Below, in pieces: positions 26,201 through 36,024 of a DNA stretch of 64,000 nt. Source of the DNA: Gaiellaceae bacterium (GTDB taxonomy: Bacteria > Actinomycetota > Thermoleophilia > Gaiellales > Gaiellaceae). The notes beneath the pieces were generated by a model. That model did not search any database and was not told the origin of the DNA. It worked only from the letters and a program-made list of their open reading frames with translations. Location of the stretch: the NCBI GenBank assembly GCA_030446625.1, contig JAUJMY010000007.1, positions 1 through 64,000 of the forward strand, written 5' to 3'. Position numbers and translations under genes: made by a program. Numbering within the stretch: position 1 is the first letter of the stretch; every line of letters begins with the position of its first letter.

Positions 26201-26827
26201 GTGACGCCTCGACTCCCCCTCATCGGACACTTCGCGAGGCTCGCGCCCCTCTTCGTCCTCGTCGCGCTCCTCGTGCTCGCCGGTACCGCCGCGCCCACCG
26301 CGGCGGCCGCGGAGCCGGCGTGCTGGAAGCGGCTCGTGAACGACTGGTATGACGGGCGCATCGACGAGGCGTACCCGGTGAAGTGCTACCGCGACGCGAT
26401 CGACAACCTCCCGGAGGACGTCATCCAGTACTCGAACGCGCGCGAGGAGATCCAGCGTGCGCTGCTCGCGGCGATCAAGGCGAACAACGGCGAGGTCCCG
26501 AAGATCGTCCCGCCTCCGCCCGCGCCGAAGCGAACCGCGGGCGATCCCGCCGACGGCGACGGCGGCTCCGGCGGCCCTGGAGACGACGGCGATGCGGCGC
26601 CCGGCGCCGGCCCGAACGATCCCGACGCCGAGGGCGGCGCCCTCGACACGGTCTTCGACGCCATCAAGCCGTCGAACGCGGACTCCGTCCCGCTCCCGCT
26701 CCTGATCCTCGCGGGCCTCTCGATGCTGCTCCTCGGAACCGCCGCGGCGACCTTCGCCGCGCGCCGGATCCAGGCCCGGCGCATGCGCGTCGCGCCCTCT
26801 CCGGCCGCCGACCGGCGCCCGCGCTAG
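26201..26827 (+). CDS. Secreted/membrane-anchored protein of unknown function
   Basis: A 208-residue protein from GTG 26201. It has an N-terminal signal or membrane segment (APLFVLVALLVLAGTAAPTA). A mature domain with two Cys follows (EPACWKRLVNDWYDGR, YPVKCYRDAIDNLPED). A Gly/Asp/Pro-rich linker (about residues 105-155) leads to a C-terminal membrane helix (LPLLILAGLSMLLLGTAAAT) and a basic tail. This topology places the small domain outside the cell, anchored by its C-terminus. I do not recognise the family. Confidence 0.7.
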   Translation: MTPRLPLIGHFARLAPLFVLVALLVLAGTAAPTAAAAEPACWKRLVNDWYDGRIDEAYPVKCYRDAIDNLPEDVIQYSNAREEIQRALLAAIKANNGEVPKIVPPPPAPKRTAGDPADGDGGSGGPGDDGDAAPGAGPNDPDAEGGALDTVFDAIKPSNADSVPLPLLILAGLSMLLLGTAAATFAARRIQARRMRVAPSPAADRRPR

Positions 26828-26919
26828 CGCCCCGCGCGCCGTCCGACCCCCCCTCTACCTTGCCGGGTCCCGCGCGTCGGATCGGCACGCGACCACAGAT
26901 ACCCTTGGGAGGCACCGGC

Positions 26920-29900
26920 ATGGCGAGCGCACACGAGATCGAGACCCCTGATCCGGCGGTCGAGGAGGCCGAGAACGTCGTCGTAGACGCGGGGTCGTCG
27001 CTCGGCGTCCGCCGCTACTTCACCATCCCGGGCCGCGACCCGTTCGACGAGATCGACTGGGAGATCCGCGACGCCTTCATCCCGGGCAAGGAGAAGCCGG
27101 CGTTCGAGCAGAAGGGCGTCGAGTTCCCGAAGTTCTGGTCGCAGACCGCCACCAACATCGTCGCGCAGAAGTACTTCCGCGGCCGCATGAGCTCGCCCGA
27201 GCGGGAGCGGAGCGTCAAGCAGATGATCGGCCGCGTCGTCTCGACGATCGGCGCGTGGGGCCGCGAGGGCGGCTACTTCGCGAACGAGGAGGAGGCCGAG
27301 ACCTTCGAGGCCGAGCTGAAGGCGATCCTCGTCAACCAGCTCGCGTCGTTCAACTCGCCGGTCTGGTTCAACGTCGGCTTCGAGGAGCAGCCGCAGTGCT
27401 CCGCCTGCTTCATCCTCTCCGTCGAGGACACGATGGACTCGATCCTCGACTGGAACACGCGCGAGGGGCGCATCTTCCGCGGCGGCTCGGGCTCGGGCAT
27501 CAACCTCTCGAAGATCCGCGGGTCGATCGAGCCGCTGTCGAAGGGCGGCACCGCCTCGGGCCCCGTCTCCTTCATGCGCGGCGCCGACGCGTGGGCCGGC
27601 ACGATCAAGTCCGGCGGCAAGACGCGGCGCGCGGCGAAGATGGTCGTGCTCGACGTCGACCACCCGGACGTCGAGGAGTTCATCTGGTGCAAGGCCAGGA
27701 GGAGCGCAAGGCGCGCGTCCTCGAGCAGGCCGGCTACGACATGTCGCTCGACTCGCCCGACTGGGCCTCGATCCAGTACCAGAACGCGAACAACTCCGTC
27801 CGCGTCAGCGACGCCTTCATGGAGGCCGTCGTCGAGGGCAAGGAGTGGAACCTGACCGCGCGCACCGACGGCACCGTCGTCGAGACGAAGGACGCGCGCG
27901 ACATCCTGCGCCAGATGGCGCACGCGGCGAGTGCGCGGATCGGGCGTGCAGTACGACACGACGATCAACGCGTGGCACACGTTGCCGAACACGGGGCGGA
28001 TCAACGCGTCGAACCCGTGCTTCCCCGGTGATGCGCGCGTGCACACAACGCGCGGCCTGCTCACGTTCCGCGAGCTCTACCAGCTCGCCTGCGAGGGAGA
28101 GGACTTCCGCGTTTATACACACCGCGCAACCGCGAACACTGCGGGCGAGGGTGTGGTCGCGACGAAGCCGCTCGTCGTGATGCAGAACGGGGTCAGCCCG
28201 ATTGTGCGTCTCCGATTCGCCAACGGCGCAGAGTTGCGCTGCACGCCAAACCACCGGCTGTGGACGCTGAACAGGGGCTACGTCCGAGCAGAGGAACTGT
28301 CGGGTGACGACCAGGTGCTCCTGAACGACAGCCCCACGCCGGCCGAGGATGCGGCGTGGGCGCTGCCGGTCAAGGTCGAAGCGCTGGCGCGCTCGCACAG
28401 CCGCGGCGGCACCGCTGTCGAGCAGCGCCTCCCGGATCAGTGGAGCGAGGGTCTCGGTGAGCTGATCGGACACCTCGTAGGCGACGGCTGCCTCACGGAC
28501 GCGCAGACACAGTGGATCTACGGCGGCGACGACATCGACGATGGCCTCGCCGCGTCACACGAGGGGCTCCTCGGCGAGCTCATCGGCGGCATCTCGCGTC
28601 AGGCGATGGACAACGGGACCGTGCAGCTTCGCGCGGGTAGCGAGGCCGTCAGGATGTTTTTCCGCGGCCTCGGCCTGACGTCCGCTCGAGCGCACGACAA
28701 GCGCGTGCCAGCGAGCGTCTTCGCCGCGCCGACAGACATCCAGGCTGCTTTCCTCCGCGGCCTCTTCGGCGCCGACGGGTGCGTCTCGCGCGTCGAGGGT
28801 GGCAAGGCGAGCCGGTACGTCGGTCTCGGCAGCCGCAGTGACGCGCTGCTGAGGGATGTCCAGCGGCTGCTGAGCGCGTTCGGAATCCGCGGCCGCATCT
28901 ACGAGACCAGCGGCAGCGAGACGACGAGGTTCTCTTACACGCGCGTGGACGGGAGCGCCGCCGAATACGAGTCGAAGCAGGGGTTCGACCTGCGGATCAC
29001 CGGGTCTGACCTCGATCGCTTCGCGAGCGCGATCGGCTTCTCGACGCCGCGCAAGCAGCGCGCGCTCGAGACTCTGCTCGAGAACTCGGAGCGATACCGC
29101 ACGAAGCCGGGGACGACGCTCGTCTCCCGTGAGGAGGACGGCCAGGAGGTCGTCTACAACCTGACCGAGCCGCTCCACCACTCGTACATCGTGGACGGGG
29201 CTGTTGTCGCCAACTGCAGCGAGTACATGTCGATCGACGACTCCGCCTGCAACCTCGCCTCGCTCAACCTGATGAAGTTCCGCCGCGAGGACGGCGAGCT
29301 CGACGTCGAGGCGTTCGAGCACGCGGTCGACGTGGTGTTCCTCGCGCAGGAGATCGCCGTCGGCTACTCCTCGTACCCGACGCCCGAGATCGGCCGCAAC
29401 GCGCGCGCGTACAGGCAGCTCGGCCTCGGCTACGCGAACCTCGGCGCGCTGCTGATGGCGCGCGGGCTCCCGTACGACTCCGACGAGGGGCGCGCCTACG
29501 CGGCTGCGATCACCGGCCTCATGACCGGGCGCGCGTACCGCAAGTCGGCCGAGATCGCCTCGCGGATGGGGCCGTTCGCCGGCTACCCGCGCAACGCGGC
29601 GGCGATGATCGGCGTGGTCGCGAAGCATCGCGCGGCGGTCGGCAACATCGAGCACTCCGACGTCGTCCCGGATGACCTGCTCTCGGCGTGCCGGCGCGCC
29701 TGGGACGACGCGCTCGACCTCGGCGAGGTCGGCGGCTACCGCAACGCGCAGGCGACCGTGCTCGCCCCCACCGGGACGATCAGCTTCATGATGGACTGCG
29801 ACACGACGGGCGTGGAGCCGGACTTCTCGCTCGTCAAGTCGAAGAAGCTCGTCGGCGGCGGCGAGATCACGATCGTGAACAAGACCGTCGGGATGGCGCT

Positions 29901-30867
29901 CGACAAGCTCGGCTACGCGCCGCGCGAGCGCGAGGAGATCGTCGCCTTCGTCGACGACAAGAACTCGGTCGTCGGCGCGCCGTACGTGAAGACGGAGCAC
30001 TACCCGGTCTTCGACTGTGCGATCGGCGAGCGCGCGATCCACTACATGGGCCACGTGAAGATGATGGGCGCCGTGCAGCCGTTCATCTCGGGCGCGATCT
30101 CGAAGACGGTCAACCTGCCCGAGACGGCGACTGTCGACGAGGTCGGCCAGCTCTTCGTCGAGGCGTGGCGGCTCGGCGTGAAGGCGATCGCGATCTACCG
30201 CGACAACTGCAAGGTCGCCCAGCCGCTGTCCGGGAAGAGCGACTTGGCGGACCCGGCCACGCCGCCGGTGCCGCTGACGCAGCGCCGCCGGCTACCCGAG
30301 GACCGCACCGAGGTCGGCCGGAAGTTCCAGGTCGGCGAGTACGAGGGCTACATCCACGTCGGTTTGTACGAGGACGGTACGCCCGGCGACATCTTCTGTG
30401 ACGTCGCCAAGGTCGGAACGACGCTCCAGGGGTTGGTCAACTCGCTCATGATCAGCGTGTCGCTGGGCCTCCAGTACGGCGTGCCGCTCGAGGTCTACGT
30501 CTCGAAGTTCGCGCACATGCGCTTCGAGCCCGCGGGGCTGACGAACGACGCCGACATCCGCACCGCGAAGTCGATCGTCGACTACATCTTCCGCTGGATG
30601 GGGAAGAAGTTCCTTACGACCGACCAGCAGGAGGAGATCGGAATCCTGTCGCCGGAGGTCCGGGCGCGCCTCGCGCAGTCGTACGCGGCGCTGGAGGGGA
30701 AGCCGCCGACGGAGCCTGCAGCGCTCGAAGCACCCCCGGCGGGCCAGACGGCGCTCTTCAACCAGTGGGACGACGCAGTCGAGTGCGCAAGGTGCGGCGG
30801 CCGCATGGTGAGGACGGGCAGCTGCTACACGTGCCGCGACTGCGGGACGAACACGGGCTGCTCGTAA
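26920..30867 (+). CDS. nrdJ: Vitamin-B12-dependent (class II) ribonucleotide reductase with intein (frameshifted twice)
   Basis: It makes deoxyribonucleotides using adenosylcobalamin. ATG 26920 follows GGAGG. Recognisable parts are QLASFNSPVWFNVGFEEQPQ, RIFRGGSGSGINLSKIRG, YDTTINAWHTLPNTGRINASNPC (interrupted by the intein), SEYMSIDDSACNLASLNL, AQATVLAPTGTISFMMDCDT and the C-terminal Cys-rich redox/zinc tail CARCGGRMVRTGSCYTC and CRDCGTNTGCS. Frame breaks occur near 27696 (one base missing: AAGGCCAGG where AAGGCGCAGG is expected) and at 27926-27947, where codons of a conserved W-E-C-A-D-P-G-like segment are lost. The gene is essential, so sequence error is likely, but decay cannot be excluded. 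Confidence 0.93.
28018..29214 (+). other. Intein in nrdJ (399 residues, LAGLIDADG homing endonuclease)
   Basis: The intein begins at Cys (CFPGDARVHTTRGLLTF) and ends VVAN before the +1 Cys of the extein (CSEYM). Splicing block B is LRCTPNHRLWTL (TxxH). The dodecapeptide endonuclease motifs are LGELIGHLVGDGCL and QAAFLRGLFGADGCV. Block F/G is HHSYIVDGAVVAN. The penultimate residue is Ala, not the usual His. The insertion site, the Cys of the conserved SNPC active-site strand, is a known hot spot for RNR inteins. The whole intein is in one open frame, unlike the host exteins. Confidence 0.95.
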
Positions 30868-30892
30868 CAACCGCCGGGGAGCGCGAGCCGTT

Positions 30893-30921
30893 GTAGGGGA
30901 GGCATCCGACGCCTCCCCTAC
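30893..30921 (+). terminator. Strong hairpin downstream of nrdJ
   Basis: GTAGGGGAGGC and GCCTCCCCTAC form a perfect 11-bp stem around ATCCGAC, 25 bases after the nrdJ stop. No long U tract follows (CGCTGG), so it is a likely but not classical terminator. Confidence 0.55.
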
Positions 30922-30958
30922 GCTGGTCCGCCCATTTTGCGAAAGGAGGTGAACACAA

Positions 30959-31102
30959 ATGCCGAAAAAGCAGACCGGAAAGAAGGCCGCGAAGTCCGCT
31001 TCAGACGTCCTGCGCGATGATCGCACGGGCGACGACTCGAAGACCGCGGCTGGGTCGGCGCTGTCACAGCGTGAGAAGAGTTCGAAGTCCAAGAAGAAGT
31101 AG
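30959..31102 (+). CDS. Small Lys/Ser-rich protein, 47 residues
   Basis: ATG 30959 is preceded at ideal distance by a near-perfect anti-16S match, GAAAGGAGGTGA (30941-30952), the best ribosome binding site in the window. The product begins MPKKQTGKKAAKSASDVLRD, contains TAAGSALSQREK and ends in a run of lysines. Small basic proteins with the AGSALSQ pattern occur in many bacteria without a known role. A nucleic-acid-binding or stress function is conceivable but unproven. Confidence 0.7.
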   Translation: MPKKQTGKKAAKSASDVLRDDRTGDDSKTAAGSALSQREKSSKSKKK

Positions 31103-31146
31103 CGTTCGCGTCTGATGAGCAGGCTGCGCGGGAGCCTGCTCCGGTC

Positions 31147-31350
31147 CTAGTCGTCGATCGCCGTGATCGTGCCGCGTCCGATGAGTTCATCGATGCCGGA
31201 CTCGACGAAGACGGAGTAGACGGCGTAGTCCGCCGCGCCCCCGCCAAAGCGCTGCATCGCTGCGCCCGTTACGCTTCCTCCATGGATCGTCCCGTCGATG
31301 ACCCGCGCGGCGAACAGGTCGGAGCACCGACTGCACCTCAGGTGCCTCAC
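31147..31350 (-). CDS. Possible small CxxC protein
   Basis: A 67-residue frame from GTG 31350, beginning MRHLRCSRCSDLFAARVIDG and continuing AADYAVYSVFVESGIDELIG. The composition is balanced rather than Arg-rich, unlike the antisense shadows in this genome. The start overlaps the divergent DUF4268 gene by 9 bases. No ribosome binding site stands out and no family is recognised. Confidence 0.3.
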   Translation of the reverse strand: MRHLRCSRCSDLFAARVIDGTIHGGSVTGAAMQRFGGGAADYAVYSVFVESGIDELIGRGTITAIDD

Positions 31351-32412
31351 CTACAGCTAGGCCGTCTCGAGCCGATGAAGATCCGCGATCTGTGGTCTGA
31401 CGAAGCGCGCGACTTCACGCCGTGGCTCGCCAAGGAGGAAAACCTCAGTCTGCTCGCAGAGACGATCGGACTGAACCTCGAACTCGTCGGGATGGAACAG
31501 CGGGTCGGCCCGTTCAAGGCCGACATCGTCGCCCGCGATGGCGAAGACATCGTGATCATCGAGAACCAACTCGACGCAACCGACCACAGGCACCTCGGGC
31601 AACTCCTCGTATACGCCGCGGGTCGCACCGCCCAAAAAGTCGTGTGGGTAGCGAGACAGGTGACAGATGAATACAGGAAAGTGATCGATTGGCTCAACGA
31701 GGAGACGAAGACGTCGTTTTGGGCACTCGAAGTCGAGCTGTGGCGTATCGGTGACTCTGCTCCCGCTCCGAAGTTCAACGTCGTCTGTGAACCGAACGAG
31801 CTCACAAAGGCACCGACGGGTGTCGAGCCGTCCGAACTGAGCGGCACCAAACTTCTACAGCTCGACTTCTGGAAGGGGTTCACGCAATTTCTCGAGGAGG
31901 CCGGCGGATCGTTCAACGCGCGCAAGCCTTTCCCGCAACATTGGTACGACCTGAGCATCGGTACGAGCAGAGCTCACATCTCGCTCACTGCACTCGTCGC
32001 GAAGAGCGGCCGAATCGGCTGCGAGCTCTATATCGGTCACTCGCAGGCAGATGCGATCTTCGATCGTCTCCAGCAAGAACACGATCAGATCGAGGCTGAA
32101 CTTGGGGCGCTCGAGTGGCACCCCCTTCCAGAGAAGAAGAGTTGTCGGATTGCGATCTACCGGCAAGCCGACATCGAGGCTCGTGAGTCCTGGCCGCAGC
32201 TGTTCGCGTGGCTTCTTGAGCGCGCCGAAAAGTTCAAGTCGGTGTTCGCGCCGCGCGTGAAAGCAGTTGATCTTCCTTCGGCTGATCAAACGCTCGTCGC
32301 TGCGCTCGACGCTGTAGTCGCCGACGAGCGAGTCGTCGGCCCAGCGAGCGACCGCTCGACGTTCGTCGCCTCCAGTCGAGACGACGCCCCGAGAGTCGAC
32401 GACGCTCGGTAG
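31342..32412 (+). CDS. DUF4268 protein with PD-(D/E)XK-like nuclease domain
   Basis: About 356 residues. GTG 31342 is chosen because the conserved start LGRLEPMKIRDLWSDEARDF lies just after it; ATG 31375 is an alternative. The N-terminal half has VGPFKADIVARDGEDIVIIENQLDATDHRHLGQLLVYAAG in its core, an NucS-like PD-(D/E)XK fold with E-x-Q replacing E-x-K. The C-terminal half (FWKGFTQFLEEAGG, GCELYIGHSQADAIFDRLQQ, HPLPEKKSCRIAIY) matches DUF4268. Such proteins are scattered in accessory and defence regions. The codon choice and lower GC differ from neighbours, suggesting transfer. Confidence 0.75.
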   Translation: MPHLQLGRLEPMKIRDLWSDEARDFTPWLAKEENLSLLAETIGLNLELVGMEQRVGPFKADIVARDGEDIVIIENQLDATDHRHLGQLLVYAAGRTAQKVVWVARQVTDEYRKVIDWLNEETKTSFWALEVELWRIGDSAPAPKFNVVCEPNELTKAPTGVEPSELSGTKLLQLDFWKGFTQFLEEAGGSFNARKPFPQHWYDLSIGTSRAHISLTALVAKSGRIGCELYIGHSQADAIFDRLQQEHDQIEAELGALEWHPLPEKKSCRIAIYRQADIEARESWPQLFAWLLERAEKFKSVFAPRVKAVDLPSADQTLVAALDAVVADERVVGPASDRSTFVASSRDDAPRVDDAR

Positions 32413-32428
32413 TTCGACGCGCTCGGGC

Positions 32429-32720
32429 GCTCGGCCTCCAGTACGGCGTGCCGCTCGAGGTCTACGTCTCGAAGTTCAGCCACATGCGCTTCGAGCCGAG
32501 CGGCCAGACGAACGACCCGGACATCCGCATCGCGAAGTCGATCGTCGACTACATCTTCCGCTGGATGGGGAAGAAGTTCCTGACGACCGACCAGCAGGAG
32601 GAGATCGGGATCCTCTCTCCGAGCGCGGCTGGCGCAGTCGTACGCGGCGCTCGAGGCGAAGGCTGATACCTCGGCGCTCGATGCATCAGCAGGCGAGGCA
32701 CCGACGCCGGGCCAGACGGC
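32429..32720 (+). pseudogene. Duplicated, diverged 3' fragment of nrdJ
   Basis: It aligns with nrdJ 30462-30752: LGLQYGVPLEVYVSKF, HMRFEPSGQTNDPDIR, SIVDYIFRWMGKKFLTTDQQ, ending at the shared GGGCCAGACGGC. Differences such as FSHMRFEPSGQ versus FAHMRFEPAGL show it is not a recent exact copy. It has no start and one frameshift after EEIGILSP, and it lacks the Cys-rich tail. It looks like the original 3' end left behind when the upstream DNA, carrying its own nrdJ end, was inserted. Confidence 0.9.
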
Positions 32721-34786
32721 TAGTCGTCCTCTACGCGCCGGCGCACAAGCTGATCAACGCCCAACCACAGCCCAAGAAGCAGCGCGACCGCGCCCACGAC
32801 TGCGCGCGCGGTATCGAGCCCGAAGGCTAGGTCGAGGAGCAGAAATGCGATGAGTGAGACGACGAACGCAGAGCCGAGCAATAACCGGCGACGGGCTGTG
32901 TTGCGCTCCGTCGTCCGCACGGCGAGAACCTCGTCCCGTTTTCGAAGCTCTTCGGCATGTTGCCGCCGTTCGTCGGCGCGCGCGCGTTCGGCACGTTCCG
33001 CCTCAACTCGGACGGCCGCCTCCTGCCGCATCCGCGCGCGCTCCTCCTGATCCCTCCGGGCAGCTTCGGCTTCGCGCAGCCGTTCCTGTGTCTCGCGCTC
33101 GGCTGCGTCGGCACGCTCGCGTTCCCGGGCTGCCAACTCGCGCGATTCGCGTGCCTCCTTCTGCACTTCCTGGGCCGCCGCAACGATCGCGTTGTCGATC
33201 CTCTCGAGCCGCTCTGCGTCCGTGGTTGCGGCCTCGATCTCGTCCGTCATCGCCGAGTTCATGAGGACGCTCGCCGCCAGCTCCGAGTACCCCCCTCGTA
33301 CTGGTGGACGCGAGCAACGATCGTCAGCGCGCTCTCCGGCGACAGCGTTCGTCGGTACCGAACGTATGGCGAGGCGAGCATGTCGACGAGCGACTGCTCA
33401 GGGTCGTCGGTCTTGCAGCGGAACGCCTCCATCACCTGGAACCAGACGCCGGCGGTGACGCAGAACGCGAGCGCCTGATCTTCACGTCCGGCAAGATGGT
33501 CGTAGCGGGGCAGGACGCTGTCGTGCGTGAGAAACCAGTAGCGCGCGTTCGAGAACGTCTTCTGTCCCTGCCCGCGGAGCCTCTTGACGAGAAGCCGGTG
33601 CTTCACGTCGTGCTCGAGCAGGGCTGGGTGCCGCCCATGCGCGCCTTCATGAGCAAGCTCACCGGTCCGCAATGTCGCCCTCCTGCTGCTGGATGTAGAC
33701 GTACAGCCCTCCTCGATCACAGGAATTTCGCGATCCTTGAGGTGCTGCTCGACTGATTCGTAGTACTCGAAAAAGTCTGTCGGCTTCAGACCCGCGCGGA
33801 CGCGTCGCCAGTACGCGGTCACGAAGTTCTCGTCCGAGGTCGCCTGGGCGGCTAGGTCGGCGTACTGGTCTGGCGGGATCGGATACCGTTCGAGGAAGTC
33901 GCGCGACCGCTTCAACGACGTGCGGAACTCGTCGAGCGTCCAGGCGTGATACAGCACTGGTAGCCGCGGACTGCGTCACCCGAAGGATCGCTTCGGCCGG
34001 CCTCACGTACCGCGGCCCCTGCACACCGAGCAGCCGGTAGATGAAGTTGGTGTCGAGGTAGACCCGTTGCCCCCTTGCGATGTCGGCGATGAGGCGGGCC
34101 CCTTCTGGGTCTATGGATAGCACGGACTGGAAGTACGCGACGTTGAGGTTCTGGTTGAGATAGGCGCGCTGGGCAGCTGTCGGCCGACGGATGAAGTGCG
34201 AAAGCGCGTAGTCGCGGATCTCTGACAACTCGTCGCTGACCGGGCGCAGGAAATCGAATCCCGCTGCTTCGATCTCGGTGTAAACACGCTGAGCCTCGTC
34301 GGAGTCCGGGTAGAGCAGGAGCGTCGCCTCTGCGCCATGTCGCCGCATTACCGTGGCGAGAAAGACAGAGAGGTCCTCGCCGAGCTGATCCAGCTCGTCG
34401 GTCTCGAGCGGCCACTTCGACTCGAGAAACGCGCGCCACTCGGCAAGAGCGTGCTCAGCTGCAGCTCGGCTCTCACGCGCAACCTCATCAAGCCGCGCCT
34501 GCTCCCGATCGGACAGCGTGAACCGGCCGTTCGTTTGCTGAACTCGCTCCGAGTTCAAAAGTCGCGTCAGCGCAGCGGCGACCGTGAGGTCCTCGAACTG
34601 GATGCCGAACAGCGTCTCGATGGCGGAACTGCATTCGCTGGCCGTGTCGCACGCCCCGTCGGCTTCGGCGAGTGCGGCGAGAACGATGTCCTCGTGCGCC
34701 TCTAGCGTCGACTCTCCCCCACCCTCAAACGGCCGGTACTGGCTCAGCGCTCGGATGACCGAAAGCTGCGAGGCGGTCGTCGCCAT
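32720..34786 (-). CDS. PIN-like nuclease, coiled coil and two-TM protein (about five single-base frameshifts)
   Basis: ATG 34786 begins MATTASQLSVIRALSQYRPF. Residues 1-235 are helical, unknown. A PIN-like domain starts near residue 237 with VYLDTNFIYRLLG (first Asp), then YHAWTLDEFR (Glu), LLEHDVKHRLLVKRLRG and YWFLTHDSVLPRYD. A charged coiled coil follows (EVQKEARESRELAARER), then two membrane helices (LLLGSAFVVSLIAFLLLDLA, AVVGAVALLLGLWLGVDQL). Frame breaks at 33955-33965 (two), 33707-33709, about 33662 and 33290-33295 separate the parts; most are a missing G/C in a homopolymer. Reconstructed length is about 690 residues. The stop lies exactly at the nrdJ-remnant junction. Confidence 0.65.
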
Positions 34787-35103
34787 GGGGCCGGAATTCT
34801 ATGCGCGTGATCGGATGGGAGGACGCCGCTTCAGGCGCGGACGAAAGCGCCCCCGCGGCGCTCGACGCAGCGAACACGGAACGTACCGCGAGTAGCGGAC
34901 AGCCACGCGCAACTGCGTTTCGGCAGCCGCGTCTACGGCGCGGACGTCGGATGGCTCGGCACCGCCCGACGCGGTGACGCCGCCGCATGAACCGGACACC
35001 AGTAAGTTGCTCGTGCGCGCCGCCTCCCGGGTGTAACCCGCGCGGTACCACGGCGAGATCGCGCCACCGTCGCACGACGATCTGACAGCCATAGAATCCA
35101 CGC
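34787..35103. other. Intergenic region without recognisable gene
   Basis: 317 bases between divergent genes (the PIN-TM gene leftward, the HNH gene rightward). It should hold both promoters. No convincing reading frame, RNA gene or repeat is visible. Confidence 0.6.
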
Positions 35104-36006
35104 GTGCGCGACGAGGACGTCCGCGCCTCCTGCTTCGCGCGCCTCGCGATCCTATGCGCGCAGTTCGGCGAGGACGTGCCGTACCGCGGCGGCCTTGACG
35201 CCGGCTTCCCGTTCCGCGGCGCACGCGTCCCGTACCTGAGTCCGCAGAAGGGGATCTTCCGGGCGGCGGTACAGCGCGGACCTGCGGCGCTCTCGATCCA
35301 GACTTCCGCGAACTCGCCGTACAGCGACGTCGAGACGCCAGACGGGTTCCTCTACGACTATCGCGCCGGCGCGATCGACCAGCCGGACAACCGGGCGCTG
35401 CGGGGCGCGTACGAGCTCCAGGTGCCGATCGTCTACTTCGTCGGCACGCGCCCCGGCTGGTACCGGCCGAACTTCCCGTTCTACGTCGTCGCCGACGATC
35501 CGGCTCAGCGGCGTGTGCTCGTGGCTCCGGGCGCGATGCGCGGCGCGCTCGACGAGCCGGAGCCGGTGCTCGCAGAGGATCCGCTCGAGCGGCGGTACGC
35601 AGTGCGCGAGGTACGCGTCCGCATCCACCAGGCTCGGTTCCGCGGTCGCGTCGTTCCCGCCTACCGCGGGCAGTGCGCGATCTGCCGGCTAAAGGAGCAG
35701 CGTCTCCTCGACGCCGCGCACATCGTCGGCGACGTCGAGGAGCGGGGCGAACCGGTCGTCAGCAACGGCCTCGCGCTGTGCTCGATCCACCACCGCGCGT
35801 TCGACCACGACCTCGTCGGCATCGCGCCCGACCACAAGGTGCACGTCTCAGAGCGGCTGCTGCGGGACGACGACGGCCCGATGCTCGACCTCATTAAGGG
35901 ATTCCACGAGCAGCGCATTGAGGTTCCGAGGCGCGCAGCGTGGAAGCCGGATCCGCAGCGCCTCGAGGTGCGATTCGAGCGTTTCCGCGAGCGGAGCGCC
36001 GCGTAA
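35104..36006 (+). CDS. HNH endonuclease (putative restriction-like)
   Basis: A 300-residue protein from GTG 35104. The N-terminal 190 residues form an unassigned domain with PYLSPQKGIFRAAVQRGP and YELQVPIVYFVGTRPGWYRP, of the kind found in predicted 5-methylcytosine or restriction HNH enzymes. The C-terminal HNH/zinc nuclease is CAICRLKEQRLLDAAHIVGD followed by SNGLALCSIHHRAFDHDLVG, with the AAHI, N and H residues in place and CxxC plus C-x2-H for zinc. No methyltransferase partner is adjacent, so it may be a stand-alone modification-dependent or phage-defence nuclease. Confidence 0.85.
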   Translation: MRDEDVRASCFARLAILCAQFGEDVPYRGGLDAGFPFRGARVPYLSPQKGIFRAAVQRGPAALSIQTSANSPYSDVETPDGFLYDYRAGAIDQPDNRALRGAYELQVPIVYFVGTRPGWYRPNFPFYVVADDPAQRRVLVAPGAMRGALDEPEPVLAEDPLERRYAVREVRVRIHQARFRGRVVPAYRGQCAICRLKEQRLLDAAHIVGDVEERGEPVVSNGLALCSIHHRAFDHDLVGIAPDHKVHVSERLLRDDDGPMLDLIKGFHEQRIEVPRRAAWKPDPQRLEVRFERFRERSAA

Positions 36007-36024
36007 GGCCGCCGCAGAGTGTGT

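Noticed and set aside
32850-33756. Plus-strand open frames opposite the PIN-TM gene
   Set aside because: The minus-strand pieces carry PIN motifs, a coiled coil and membrane helices that connect after one-base repairs; the plus-strand frames have no such order.
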